DNA of 64,000 nt, taken from positions 1 through 64,000 of the forward strand of contig CAZCNL010000002.1 of NCBI GenBank assembly GCA_964500435.1, in the 5' to 3' direction. This stretch comes from GWF2-33-9 sp964500435 (GTDB taxonomy: Bacteria; Bacteroidota; Ignavibacteria; Kapaibacteriales; UBA2268). Under the pieces are notes generated by a model that worked only from the letters and a program-made list of their open reading frames with translations, searched no databases and was not told the origin of the DNA. Positions 52,101 to 61,251 of this stretch are shown piece after piece. The position numbers and the translations under genes were made by a program. The first letter of the stretch is position 1, and the number at the start of each line of letters is the position of its first letter.

Positions 52101-55100
52101 AACGTCACCAACATTTACTGGAAGAGCTGTGTATTTTTCGCCAGCGAAGAATGTTGTATTTGAAATTCCATTTAAGAAGTTTGAAGCTGGCATATCTGGT
52201 CTGTTACTGAATAAGTTTGGTACTGTACCAAATTCATCATAATCTGCAATATATTTACGACCTTTTAATGCGCCTGCATCTTCTTTGTATGGATTACGGA
52301 ATAAGTTTTCTAATAAGAATGGACCAGTTCCATAGTTTGCTAAACCTTCAGCTGTTCTTCTAATTAATGGATTAGCATTTCTTCTGGATAGATCTGGTAC
52401 TAATTCTACTGTAGCACGAAATACTTCATTCTTTGGTGCTACTTCGCTTACTTGTGTTAAAGGAACTCTGATGTAATCGCCGGTTGTTTCGTTGATTACA
52501 AAGTATACTGTTTGATTTAATAAATGATAATCATTATTTACTGTATTATCATCTCCACTATAATCAACTGCTGCTTCCAAATATAATGGATAACCTATTG
52601 GGTGATAGTAGTTACCATCTTTATCTGGATGGAATTCTGTTTGTAATGCAGCTAATTGTGGATATGCACCGCTTTCTGCATAGTATGGGTCACGTGTCCA
52701 ACGTTTTACATATTTTCCATTCGAAGGCATTTGAGCATCTGCATATCTCTTGATAATTGGAGGAATACCAACAGCGAAGTCTTCAATTGGAACCATTCTA
52801 CGTTTGCTATAATCAGCAGTTTTTATATCTGTTCCTTTATCATAAATATCATAAATACGTCCGGAGAATAAATATTTCTCTGGAATTGACATATCGTCAA
52901 CTGTATTTTCATCTGTTCCGTTCTTTGCTGGAATTGGTGTATATGTAAATTCTTTAACTTGTTCAACTGTTCCATTCATTACTGTTCCAAATCTTTCGAA
53001 TGGACCTTGATTTCTTGGGTCAGTTGTTGCTGGATATAAATAAGGTAAGTAAGAAACATCGCCTTTTTCAATGAAGAATGTTTCGTTGATTACATTTCCA
53101 TATTCTTCGAATTCGCCAGTATTTTCGTTATAGAATTTAATCTTCATATTTGATAAGCTCAAATTAACGTCTGCTTCAGTATGGCCCCAATAGTTACCAC
53201 GCAATGTATCTGTTCCACCAAATCCGATTCCAGTTGTACCGGCTAAAATACCTTTTGTATTTGGTGCATCTGGTAATCTAATTAAGAATCTTGATTGGTT
53301 TCCATAAATTGAGTTTGCAGCTTCTGAGAATATTGAATAAGGTAATGGACCTTGAACTTCACCATAGATTGTTGCACCAGCTAAATCGCTTGAAGCAAAA
53401 TTACCAGTTACTTTTTTGTTATTATCTTGGAATACTGCACCGGTAATATAATTTTGTGCATTTCCAATTTCGCTTGTTGCTTTATTATCTACGATTAATG
53501 AACGTGTGAAGATAAGTTTTAAGTCATAGTTATCTGAATAGATAGCAGAACCTGTATATGATTCGTTTCCTTCGAAACGTACACGGTTGAACATTACGCT
53601 ATCTTTTCTTGGCACGAATGTATCAGTTAATTTATCTAAGATATAAATACCAGCACCGAGACCAACTCCATTTTCTGGGAAGTTGATTTCTTGATGATAT
53701 CTTTTAACATCTACGTAACTTTCATCCGCTGGTTTCATATTTGTCCAAGTTGCACCAGCGTCACTTGACTTAAGTAACATTCCAACATCACCAACTGCGT
53801 ATACATAATTTGCATCTACAGTATTGATATCGAATATATTATATGTTGTTCCTGAGTTTAACGCTGTCCAAGTTGCACCGCCGTCTGTAGTTTTCATAAT
53901 TACACCGTTTTGACCAGCAATGTAACCTATGTTAACTCCATAGAATGTGATAGATTCTAAGTTGAATGGAGTTCCAGCATTCATTATTTCCCAAGTGTCT
54001 CCACCGTCCATTGTCTTAATCATTGTTCCGTTGTTTCCAACTGCGAATCCGATAGAGCTATTTACGAAGATTACTTTATTTAAATCATCATGTAAACCAG
54101 GCACTTGAATTGCTTCCCAAGTTGCACCACCGTTTGATGATCTTAATACGGAACCATTTTTACCTACTGTATAACCTACTAATGAAGTCTTGAAGTAAAC
54201 ACTATTCAATGAATTCATTGTATATTGTTTCAATGTCCAATGTTCACCAGCGTCTGTAGATACTAATACTTGTCCGTCTTCACTTACAGCGAATCCAAAA
54301 TTAGTACCAACAAAGTTTACGTCTTTTAACAATTTATCTGTTGGAACGCTTGTGATTAATCTCCAGTTGAATCCACCATCGTCTGTTTTTAATATAACAC
54401 CACGATCGCCAACTGCAAATCCTGTTGTTTCATTAACAAATGTTACTGCTTCTAATCTGTATGATGTAGGTGAAGTTGGGTAGAACCAAGTGTTTCCACC
54501 ATTTGACCATCTTACGATTTTTCCATTGTAGCCAACACCAACACCATTGCCAGTACTGAACCAGAAAGTTCCAAGTAATTTTTCACTTGTTTGTTGTGTT
54601 CCTTGCCAAATTTGTGTTGCTCCGCTACCGCTTTGTGATAATAACACATCATTATCAAGTGATATTTTATTATCGATAAAGCGTGTTAACATTGAAGCAG
54701 TTGCTGGGATGCTTGTATTATAAGTGAAAATATCATTAGTTGAAGTATAACCATCAACTAAACCTGTATTTTCATCAAAGTTAGCAACGTCAACATCTGA
54801 TAAGAAGTATCTTTTTACTTCATTTGTTGGATTTATAATTGCGAGAGCAGCACCGTTTGCATTGCGTACTTCATTGTTTTTGAATAAAACGCCTTTTACA
54901 AGGTTAATTTCTGCATTCAATGCATAAACTGCGCCACCACCACGAATTTCATATCTGTTTTCACCAGAAATGTTCATACCTACTTTGTTATTTTCAAAGC
55001 GTGTTCTGAACATTTGTACTGTTCTTTGACTTAATGGAACTAATTCGCTAACTGGTATAGCAACATGGATTGCACCACCTGAGAAACCAGCTGTATTGCC

Positions 55101-57095
55101 ATCGAACATTACTGAATAGTTTCCATCATAACCTATTAAAGCACCGGATTGTGTTCCACCGGAGCCATTTATCCAGAAGTTTCGATTTGTGAATATTGCA
55201 CCACCCCAAGTGATTGCTTTATTTTGATTGAACTTAATGTCGAAACCAAAATTACGTGCATCTAATGGTAAATCTGTTCCACCAATGATTGGTGATTTTT
55301 CTGGGAATGCGTTACCATCAACATAAATTGCTCCACCTGCTCCTGCTCTATTATCATAGAATAATGTTCTATTGTTGTAATCAGCACGACGTGGACCTCC
55401 GTGAATTTGCAATCTACCTTGTGTTTGGCTTAAGAATATTGCACCACCCATTGAGTAGTAACCGCTATTCTTTCCGTCATTTTGGTCTTGCATAAATTTG
55501 GAGTAAGTTTCGTTTTGTGAATATTCACCTGCAACTATCATTGAAGTATATTCACCGATGTATATTGCACCACCACGAGCACCTTCGCTTGATCCTGCTT
55601 GTTGGAAGTTTGCTGCGAAGTTCTTTGTTGCAATAAATGTATCATATTTCGGGAATTGTACTTTATTTCCATTAATATTTATTGCATCGTTGATACCGAG
55701 ACCAACTTCTATTTGACGATTTTCTTCACGACCAGCGATGTATAAAGCTCCACCGAATGCTCCATTCCCATATTTTTGTGGGAAATTAGCGGGGTTGTCA
55801 ATATCATCTGTTACTACATTTACACCACCAACATTTTTAACAATTACATTGGCGATTTGAACATAGTTATGGTCCATTTTCAAATTACGAATACGTCCTA
55901 AGTATAAAGCAATACGACCATCATCATATGCCATACGGTCATAATCTGATAATGGTTCTGCAGTTGCTTCATCAATATTATCTATTCTAAGAACTGGGTT
56001 CTTTGAAAGTATTGATGATAATGTTAAATCTTTGTTTACGATATTTGGGTTTTTATCTAATGGATAATAACCAAGTGATGCGCCAGACATTGGATAACCT
56101 TCTGGTGCTTGTAAAATTTGCAAAGCTCCACCACGATAGCGAGCCATATTATTTTTAAATGTTACATCGATTAACCAAGTGCGTGATGAGAAAGTAGTAA
56201 TCGCACCACCAGCACCATTTGTAAGAAGGTTCAATTTCTTATTTATTGCTGCTGCCCAAGGATACTTGTTTACATCATATAAATCATGTTTGTCAACAGT
56301 TGTATCTTTTCTAAAGCCATTAAATGATGCATTTCTAAAGAATGCCGCACGTGCACCTGGAAGTATTATAAAATGACCCCATTCACGTGAGAAATTAGAA
56401 ACTGGTGAACCAATAAACTTAATTTCACCATTTGTTATATTTATTGGCTTTTGGTTAATTCTTTGCCATGGGTTCATTTTGATATTTACGTCGCTTGGAG
56501 CAAATTTCAAACGAGCTGCTTCCCACATAATGGCATGTTCAAATGTAATTACGATAAGATTATTATTGCCTTTATATTTACCATAAACACCAGCTGGATC
56601 AGTTGGGTCTGCAAGGTCAACAATTTTCTTATTTAATGTATCGAATACAACATTAAACATATAGTTGTATTTCGATGGGTTTACTGTTAAATCTCTCGAG
56701 GTTGTTACACCTATTGTCTTTGTTGACCCATTATATAAGAAATAACCTGGGTCTGAGTATCCATCGTATGGCGAACCCGGTGCGATTGGATTCAATCCAC
56801 CTGGATTTGCAGTATAAGTTGCTGAAGCATAACCATCAGCAATTATTCTACCGCCTGTTGAGTCAATAATTCTACCATTTGGGTAGAAATATACAGTTGT
56901 ACCCGGTTCAACAATCAAAGTACCACCAATTACGTAGTCCCTATCAATTATGTAAACCGAGTCTTTAACAAATATCCGAACGTCCCCTGGTGCCACTCTT
57001 CCTGAAACGAATACTTGCGTCTGTGCTAGCATCGTACCGAAAGATAGAACCCCCAGAAGTACCATTAGGATACTTAAGCGAAACAATCGTTTCAT
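49128..57095 (-). CDS. Giant secreted beta-helix/Ycf48 surface protein with FlgD-like T9SS C-terminal domain
   Basis: A 2655-residue protein with a signal peptide (ending MLAQTQ). Residues about 290-740 form a polymorphic-outer-membrane-protein-type beta-helix with repeated GGAI/GGAV and FxNN motifs (GGAIYIG, GGAIFLSQ, GGAIYVDG, GGAIFTN, GGAIHVA, GGGAVYA). Residues about 870-1120 are six or so Ycf48/BNR repeats (TTDGGATW type). Helix motifs resume at about 1135-1240. Cadherin/Ig-like repeats lie near 2115-2250, an ELPPVPP module near 2411, and a FlgD-like Ig sorting domain at 2565-2655. GGAGG before the ATG is the strongest ribosome site seen here. Confidence 0.88.
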   Translation of the reverse strand: MKRLFRLSILMVLLGVLSFGTMLAQTQVFVSGRVAPGDVRIFVKDSVYIIDRDYVIGGTLIVEPGTTVYFYPNGRIIDSTGGRIIADGYASATYTANPGGLNPIAPGSPYDGYSDPGYFLYNGSTKTIGVTTSRDLTVNPSKYNYMFNVVFDTLNKKIVDLADPTDPAGVYGKYKGNNNLIVITFEHAIMWEAARLKFAPSDVNIKMNPWQRINQKPINITNGEIKFIGSPVSNFSREWGHFIILPGARAAFFRNASFNGFRKDTTVDKHDLYDVNKYPWAAAINKKLNLLTNGAGGAITTFSSRTWLIDVTFKNNMARYRGGALQILQAPEGYPMSGASLGYYPLDKNPNIVNKDLTLSSILSKNPVLRIDNIDEATAEPLSDYDRMAYDDGRIALYLGRIRNLKMDHNYVQIANVIVKNVGGVNVVTDDIDNPANFPQKYGNGAFGGALYIAGREENRQIEVGLGINDAININGNKVQFPKYDTFIATKNFAANFQQAGSSEGARGGAIYIGEYTSMIVAGEYSQNETYSKFMQDQNDGKNSGYYSMGGAIFLSQTQGRLQIHGGPRRADYNNRTLFYDNRAGAGGAIYVDGNAFPEKSPIIGGTDLPLDARNFGFDIKFNQNKAITWGGAIFTNRNFWINGSGGTQSGALIGYDGNYSVMFDGNTAGFSGGAIHVAIPVSELVPLSQRTVQMFRTRFENNKVGMNISGENRYEIRGGGAVYALNAEINLVKGVLFKNNEVRNANGAALAIINPTNEVKRYFLSDVDVANFDENTGLVDGYTSTNDIFTYNTSIPATASMLTRFIDNKISLDNDVLLSQSGSGATQIWQGTQQTSEKLLGTFWFSTGNGVGVGYNGKIVRWSNGGNTWFYPTSPTSYRLEAVTFVNETTGFAVGDRGVILKTDDGGFNWRLITSVPTDKLLKDVNFVGTNFGFAVSEDGQVLVSTDAGEHWTLKQYTMNSLNSVYFKTSLVGYTVGKNGSVLRSSNGGATWEAIQVPGLHDDLNKVIFVNSSIGFAVGNNGTMIKTMDGGDTWEIMNAGTPFNLESITFYGVNIGYIAGQNGVIMKTTDGGATWTALNSGTTYNIFDINTVDANYVYAVGDVGMLLKSSDAGATWTNMKPADESYVDVKRYHQEINFPENGVGLGAGIYILDKLTDTFVPRKDSVMFNRVRFEGNESYTGSAIYSDNYDLKLIFTRSLIVDNKATSEIGNAQNYITGAVFQDNNKKVTGNFASSDLAGATIYGEVQGPLPYSIFSEAANSIYGNQSRFLIRLPDAPNTKGILAGTTGIGFGGTDTLRGNYWGHTEADVNLSLSNMKIKFYNENTGEFEEYGNVINETFFIEKGDVSYLPYLYPATTDPRNQGPFERFGTVMNGTVEQVKEFTYTPIPAKNGTDENTVDDMSIPEKYLFSGRIYDIYDKGTDIKTADYSKRRMVPIEDFAVGIPPIIKRYADAQMPSNGKYVKRWTRDPYYAESGAYPQLAALQTEFHPDKDGNYYHPIGYPLYLEAAVDYSGDDNTVNNDYHLLNQTVYFVINETTGDYIRVPLTQVSEVAPKNEVFRATVELVPDLSRRNANPLIRRTAEGLANYGTGPFLLENLFRNPYKEDAGALKGRKYIADYDEFGTVPNLFSNRPDMPASNFLNGISNTTFFAGEKYTALPVNVGDVVRIVSRTALWRDGADKAYQDGISFTITGSTEPPVFTGDIPALENVTPVEFKDKIFVSEDRSYPAEAGSEYSKLDDIQNRGRDSIINVTAIDVNKFYDPRSYEGTDWSSKYPQITYTWSVDPNSGAYRWLLADTVKALDEEKWGSKGYLRLYGQPINPYVVPGGEVVSVGAANYPPNYRTYDSLLAVNAPQDVIDRFIETYPGYYSSPIYDIQNARYLQQDTIDFGKFYTRIKDFKLFVVDSVPRFIDPNTKAEELGQATVITDLATRKTETKSYVPSVYTCKTTAEGKLIANLTDKLRFQIDLNTDDELEDSWAINWNYPYGRTAYGFANTAIRPMEGDTAVIDTTYYKGDEFGEGGPGNVIMQTKPAWMSYNNMYFYNTDDQPDQNGVDFTTFGRLNIRVPKDQVLPYLIPTNQSNGALNTDTVFVIVANDGHGGVTNKRLELFINVQPEITTTSLPDAVEGTDYNPELMDLTKQVKFFDPNFGQKHKFELIYVDDARSELAIDDCYADAGKYNLTNYKTTPKWLKINKETGLLYGKPGVKDAPANIMVSVVVEDENGLRSLKQIPMKVLPVNHIPVITAAPAVKCIDYDAKYEDNIKIVDLDLLRNNSDETITLKLLDGRDNPIDPTLLDVSPKVINGDGLKDTVIVKIFTNNFKLNPESDGKITIKVIATDKAGQSVTMIYRLQISLETDFVCNINVTNSRGATQVLQFGTSPLPNSKDGVTTGDGTDSPNYLGFLDYNLCEYELPPVPPLDVFDARWVIPTRNGTLRNIYPTATANVNKEEIYKAKFQAGGEVNGSSTFYPVTLSWRPKEVPTKDNTTANPTGASWYLRDFSSNGNIFSFGMTDPDKNFKKQADVIAGYSTSDPELFQVVINNSSLNAFVIVHDWLSSVDNSNDIVNGINSVSPNPVSINSTITYGLSKASEVRIDIVDALGNVVTTIENGFMNAGTYTVNWNGNDHSGRPLPAGAYSIRMYAGNETSTYPVVVVR

Positions 57096-57099
57096 AATA

Positions 57100-57104
57100 C
57101 CTCC
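57100..57104 (-). promoter_or_regulatory. Consensus ribosome binding site of the giant gene
   Basis: Reverse-strand GGAGG, 4 nt before the ATG at 57095 (GGAGGTATTATG). It is unusually close to consensus for a phylum that often lacks Shine-Dalgarno signals. Confidence 0.65.
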
Positions 57105-57170
57105 ACTAATTCTAACATTTGTTTAAATATGAATATTTTCATTATTGTCTTTTTTATATTAACAGTATTT

Positions 57171-57896
57171 CTAATCAATAACTATGCCAAGTCGTGTTAA
57201 ACCTTGTTTTGCTAAATCCGACATATCGGAATTAGGTACTAAGTTTAATACTTCTTTGTATTGTGCTATTGCTTTATCTTTATCTTTTGCTTTTTCTAAA
57301 CATATTGCCGCATAAAGAACGTATTGTGCTTTTACCTCATTATCTGCAGCGTAACCTGCGGCTTTTTGGTAATATTCTGATGCTTCTTTGAATTCTTTCT
57401 TGTATTCGAATACATTGCCTAATCCTGCATTTGCTCCTTGCTTAACAACTGGGGCTTCGTTATCTAATGCTATTTCAAAATATTCTTTTGCTTCATTGTA
57501 TTTGTTTAAATTGATTAAGCAGTTACCTGCAAAAAGTGCGGCTAATTTGCCTGCAGATGTACCTTTGTATTCATTAACTACGTATATTAAGCCTTTGAGT
57601 TTTTCCCCTCTTACGGTAATTTTATCATCGCCTTTCAATGCTATTTCATAGTTGCCTTGTTCGACGTAAGGCTCAATTCGGGAAAAATAAAGTGATGCTT
57701 GTTCTTCTTTTTTGGTGGAATTGTTAAATAAAAACACACCAGCAATCACAACAACTACAACAATAATCGCTCCGATTATTACTTGATTTTTATATTTCTT
57801 TAAAAAGCTCTCTATTCCTGATTCTTCCTGAATATTTGTAGCTTCTTCTACTGTTTCTTCTGCTTCTACTAATTTGTTTTTTTCTTCTTTTTTCAT
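57171..57896 (-). CDS. Membrane-anchored TPR protein
   Basis: A 241-residue protein with an acidic cytosolic N-terminus (1-35), one membrane helix (about 38-55) preceded by a Lys-rich stretch, and four or so tetratricopeptide repeats (about 75-240; KYNEAKEYFEIALDN, FKEASEYYQKAAGY, DKAIAQYKEVLNLVPNS). The layout resembles the YfgM/TolA-associated tetratricopeptide group. It is 75 bp upstream of the giant protein gene and may help export or assembly of the surface proteins (inference). Confidence 0.8.
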   Translation of the reverse strand: MKKEEKNKLVEAEETVEEATNIQEESGIESFLKKYKNQVIIGAIIVVVVVIAGVFLFNNSTKKEEQASLYFSRIEPYVEQGNYEIALKGDDKITVRGEKLKGLIYVVNEYKGTSAGKLAALFAGNCLINLNKYNEAKEYFEIALDNEAPVVKQGANAGLGNVFEYKKEFKEASEYYQKAAGYAADNEVKAQYVLYAAICLEKAKDKDKAIAQYKEVLNLVPNSDMSDLAKQGLTRLGIVID

Positions 57897-57949
57897 ATCT
57901 CTTTGTTCTTAATTTGTTTTGTGTTTCTCCTTGATTTCCCTTCGAGATG

Positions 57950-58023
57950 TACGCCCGAAGGGACTCGAACCCTTAGCCTTTGGAACCGGAATCCAACACT
58001 CTATCCAATTGAGCTACGGGCGC
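57950..58023 (-). tRNA. tRNA-Arg(CCG)
   Basis: A complete cloverleaf on the reverse strand. The acceptor GCGCCCG pairs with CGGGCGT (one G-T at the end), and the discriminator is A. The D arm has AGCTCAATTGGATAGAGT, anticodon stem ttgga/tccaa around ttCCGgt (anticodon at 57987-57989), and the T arm contains GGTTCGAGTCC. CCA is not encoded. It reads CGG arginine codons. Confidence 0.95.
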
Positions 58024-58442
58024 TTTTTCATTTTTATACCTATTAATGCTTTTTATTTATATTACAAAATTAATTGTAAAATTCATATTGCAAACAATAT
58101 TTCTTTATTAATTGACCGTTTTTTTTCTTTTTTTTTCTTTTTTTGTATTTATCTGTAAACACTGTTTAAAAAATTACACAAAAATTAAAATTCATTTACA
58201 ATTTATTAATATATATAATTATTTATTAATTTCAAAATGAATTTCAAATTTCTTAAAAGTTTATCAAAATCTTTTTAATTGAAAATTTCAAATTTAACAT
58301 TTTTCCAAAAATAAATAGAATTTTAGTTGATTTTTTTTGAGATTATTTTAATTATTATTTTCCTTATATAGCTTATAAGTCCAATATAATCAACATCTTA
58401 TAAAATGCAGCAATGCGATAACAATGAATATAATTCATTTTT
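58024..58442. other. Gene-free AT-rich spacer
   Basis: A 419-bp stretch between tRNA-Arg and the end of nadC, with long A and T runs. I see no gene, hairpin or clear promoter in it. Confidence 0.6.
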
Positions 58443-59306
58443 TTAAATTGTGAATTCTAAGTGAATATTAGCTGCTTTTACTGAATGTGTTAAGGCTCCA
58501 ATTGAAATAGCGTTGATTCCTGTATCAAGATAATCTTTGAAATTAGTTAAATTTATTCCGCCTGAGGCTTCAATGAAGATTTCATCACCTTTTTGACTTT
58601 CTCGAATCATTTTCACTGCTTCACGTACTTGTGCGGGTGAGAAGTTATCTAATAGAAAACCATCAACACCAATACTCAAACCTACTTTAAGTTGTTCAAT
58701 ATTATCGACTTCGAGTTCTATTGGTAATTTTGTTGTGTTTTTTTTCTTGACTTCTCCAAGTAAATTAGTTAAATCTTTATTTGCTATGTGGTTATCTTTG
58801 ATTAATATGCCCGAGGATAAGTCTAATCTGTGGTTTTTTCCACCGGCTGCTGCTACTGCATATTTATCGAATAACCGTAATCCCGGAATTGTTTTTCTGG
58901 TGTCCAAAATTTTAACGTTATATTTATCGGCTACTTCAGTGTATTTCTTTAGTTGTGTTGCAATTCCGCATAATCTTTGTATTAAATTAAGCAGTGTACG
59001 TTCCACACTGAGTATTTCTCTTGTCATTCCAGTAAATTTGGCAATTAAGCCACCATTATGAATTTGCTCCCCATCTTTTGCAAAAAGTTCGACTTGCACT
59101 TGTGGTGAAAAAAAATGTTTTATTATTTTTTCACCAACAAAAATAATTTCTTCTTCCGCTAATAGCTCCGCAATTGTTGTATCTTGCTCTTCAATTGTTA
59201 AAATTGAAGTTATATCGCCATTCGGAGCATCCTCTTGCAAGAACTCTTTTATTTTATTTTTTATATATTCTTCTGGCAATTCAGTATATTGTGGATAATT
59301 TATCAA
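58443..59306 (-). CDS. nadC: Nicotinate-nucleotide pyrophosphorylase (carboxylating), NadC
   Basis: A 287-residue enzyme converting quinolinate and PRPP to nicotinate mononucleotide in NAD synthesis. It shows EDAPNGDITS, ERTLLNLIQRLCGIAT, ILDTRKTIPGLRLFDKYAVAAAGGKNHR and, near the end, EASGGINLTNFKDYLDTGINAISIGALTHS. Length is normal. Its start overlaps the end of nadA by 4 bp, so the two are translationally coupled. Confidence 0.95.
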   Translation of the reverse strand: MINYPQYTELPEEYIKNKIKEFLQEDAPNGDITSILTIEEQDTTIAELLAEEEIIFVGEKIIKHFFSPQVQVELFAKDGEQIHNGGLIAKFTGMTREILSVERTLLNLIQRLCGIATQLKKYTEVADKYNVKILDTRKTIPGLRLFDKYAVAAAGGKNHRLDLSSGILIKDNHIANKDLTNLLGEVKKKNTTKLPIELEVDNIEQLKVGLSIGVDGFLLDNFSPAQVREAVKMIRESQKGDEIFIEASGGINLTNFKDYLDTGINAISIGALTHSVKAANIHLEFTI

Positions 59307-60232
59307 CTTAACTCCAACATTTTTTGAATTGGTTTTAATGCTTTTAACCTAATTTCTTCATCAATAAATATTTCAGTTTGCAAAGTTTCAAGTGAATGGA
59401 TAATTTTGTCGATTGTGTTTAATCGCATATATGGACATTCATTGCAACTACATCCATTTAAATTTGGCACTTCTATGTATGTTTTCTCAGGGGCAAGTTT
59501 TTTCATTTTATGTATTACACCCGGTTCAGTTAAAATAATAAACTTTTCTGCAGGACTTTCAACTGCTCTTTGAATGATTTTAGTAGTTGAACCAATCACA
59601 TTTGCATATTTTAATATGTTTGGTGGGCACTCAGGATGTGCTAATACCTCAGCATCTGGATATTCGTCAATTAATTCAATTACTTTTGATTCAGAAAAGA
59701 ATTCGTGAACCTGACAAGTTCCGTCCCAAAGCACCATTTCACGACCAGTTGCTTGCCGAACATACGAGCCTAAAAACTTATCGGGAGCAAACAACACTAA
59801 TTTATCATCAGGTATGGAATTAACTATTTTAACAGCATTCGAAGAAGTGCAAATAATATCAGACATTGCTTTGATTTCTGCTGTGGTATTAATATAACTT
59901 ACAACAACAGCATCGGGATATTTTTCACGCCATTCTTTAAATCTTTTTGGTTCAGCCGAATCTGCAAGTGAACAGCCTGCTTTAATGTCAGGGACAATTA
60001 CTTTTTTTGTTGGATTTAAAATTTTTGCAGTTTCTGCCATAAAGTTTACTCCTGCAAAAAGAATAACGTCCGCTTCAACTTTTTGTGCTGCTTGACTTAA
60101 TGCAAGAGAATCACCTACATAATCAGCTAAATCTTGAATGTCGCCTTCTTGATAAAAGTGAGCAAGAATAACGGCATTTTTTTCTTTTTTTAATTGATTG
60201 ATTTTATCTATTTTATTTTGGTCTGTATTCAT
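59303..60232 (-). CDS. nadA: Quinolinate synthase NadA
   Basis: A 309-residue 4Fe-4S enzyme making quinolinate from iminoaspartate and DHAP. It has NAVILAHFYQEGDIQDLADYVGDSL, the cluster Cys residues in KAGCSLADS, CTSSNAVKI and NGCSCNECPYMR, and PGVIHKMKK. The ATG at 60232 is preferred; the frame opens upstream at 60340 but would run into queD and has no family similarity. nadB is not in the window. Confidence 0.95.
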   Translation of the reverse strand: MNTDQNKIDKINQLKKEKNAVILAHFYQEGDIQDLADYVGDSLALSQAAQKVEADVILFAGVNFMAETAKILNPTKKVIVPDIKAGCSLADSAEPKRFKEWREKYPDAVVVSYINTTAEIKAMSDIICTSSNAVKIVNSIPDDKLVLFAPDKFLGSYVRQATGREMVLWDGTCQVHEFFSESKVIELIDEYPDAEVLAHPECPPNILKYANVIGSTTKIIQRAVESPAEKFIILTEPGVIHKMKKLAPEKTYIEVPNLNGCSCNECPYMRLNTIDKIIHSLETLQTEIFIDEEIRLKALKPIQKMLELS

Positions 60233-60332
60233 AGGGATGTATGATTTTATAGTATAATTATTATAAATAAATTGATAATATGCACTTCTATTTATGTAAA
60301 TATGAAGTAAATAGTTTATCCACCTTTTTTCT

Positions 60333-60758
60333 TTATTCATTACATTTTGCGGTTACTTCAGCATATGCGTCAACTGTTTCGTACACTCTTACTCGAATGA
60401 TTTTTATGTTTTTATATTTCGAAAATTCCGGTTTCAATTGTTCACAAAAGTTTATTGCTAAATTTTCACTTGTTGATGTATAGTTAATTGTTTTATGTCT
60501 AAAGTTATTTTCCTTTAAAAATTCAATTATCTTGGTATCGTTTGTTTCAACTATTAAACTATGATCATATTCTTTGATTAATGGAAGTACTATTTTATCA
60601 ATTTCATAAAAATCAAGCAACATTCCATTTTCGTCCAATTCGCCTTCTAACTCCAATATCATCTTATATGAGTGTCCGTGGATATTCCAGCATAAACCTT
60701 TATGAAACGACAACCGGTGGCTCATTTCCCAATGATATTCTTTACCTACTTTGATCAT
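60333..60758 (-). CDS. queD: 6-carboxytetrahydropterin synthase QueD-like
   Basis: A 141-residue T-fold enzyme of the queuosine/preQ0 pathway. The Zn-binding His residues are in YHWEMSHRL and NIHGHSYK, and the catalytic Cys in GLCWNIHGHSY. VETNDTKIIEFL and YTSTSENLAINFCEQL are typical. The ATG at 60758, with AGAAGGG before it, is preferred to a TTG at 60773. It overlaps the end of queF by 17 bp. Confidence 0.9.
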   Translation of the reverse strand: MIKVGKEYHWEMSHRLSFHKGLCWNIHGHSYKMILELEGELDENGMLLDFYEIDKIVLPLIKEYDHSLIVETNDTKIIEFLKENNFRHKTINYTSTSENLAINFCEQLKPEFSKYKNIKIIRVRVYETVDAYAEVTAKCNE

Positions 60759-61101
60759 CTTTTCCCTTCTCAAATTTCACAATAATTGTCGAATTCATCC
60801 CACCTCTTGTTGTCCATTCAGTCTTTACTTCCATAAATTTTGGTTCGCATACTTCGACCAAATCGTTTAGTATTTTATTTGTTACGTCTTCATAAAATAT
60901 ACCTTGATTACGATAATTCATAAAATAATATTTCAAGGCTTTGAGTTCCAGACAAAGTTTATCGGGAATATATTTTACTGTAACTTTACCAAAATCGGGC
61001 AATCCCGTTTTAGGACAAAGTGATGTAAATTCTGGATTAACGTGAATAATTTCGTAATCCCTATATGGATGTTGATTTTCAAATGTTTCAATATTTACCA
61101 T
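60742..61101 (-). CDS. queF: NADPH-dependent 7-cyano-7-deazaguanine reductase QueF
   Basis: A 119-residue, single-domain T-fold reductase turning preQ0 into preQ1. The catalytic Cys lies in FTSLCPKTGLPDFG, and LCLELKALKYYFMNYRNQGIFYEDVTN is the family motif region (Glu-x-Lys-x-Leu-Lys). The short, unimodular type is usual in this phylum. It is coupled with queD and heads the queF-queD-nadA-nadC run. Confidence 0.93.
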   Translation of the reverse strand: MVNIETFENQHPYRDYEIIHVNPEFTSLCPKTGLPDFGKVTVKYIPDKLCLELKALKYYFMNYRNQGIFYEDVTNKILNDLVEVCEPKFMEVKTEWTTRGGMNSTIIVKFEKGKDDQSR

Positions 61102-61251
61102 AACATTATAATTTTTATTTATTATTGAATTATTTTTAACGTTTGAAGGGCTTAATTATTGATTTTTTTGATAATTAGAATTTATTATATGTTTATAATT
61201 AATACTAGTGGTTTTGTTTATATTCCCTTTGAAATCTCAATTTAAAAAGAA

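Noticed and set aside
60233..60340. Upstream extension of nadA
   Set aside because: The added residues have no similarity to quinolinate synthases and would overlap the queD end; the ATG at 60232 gives a normal-length enzyme.
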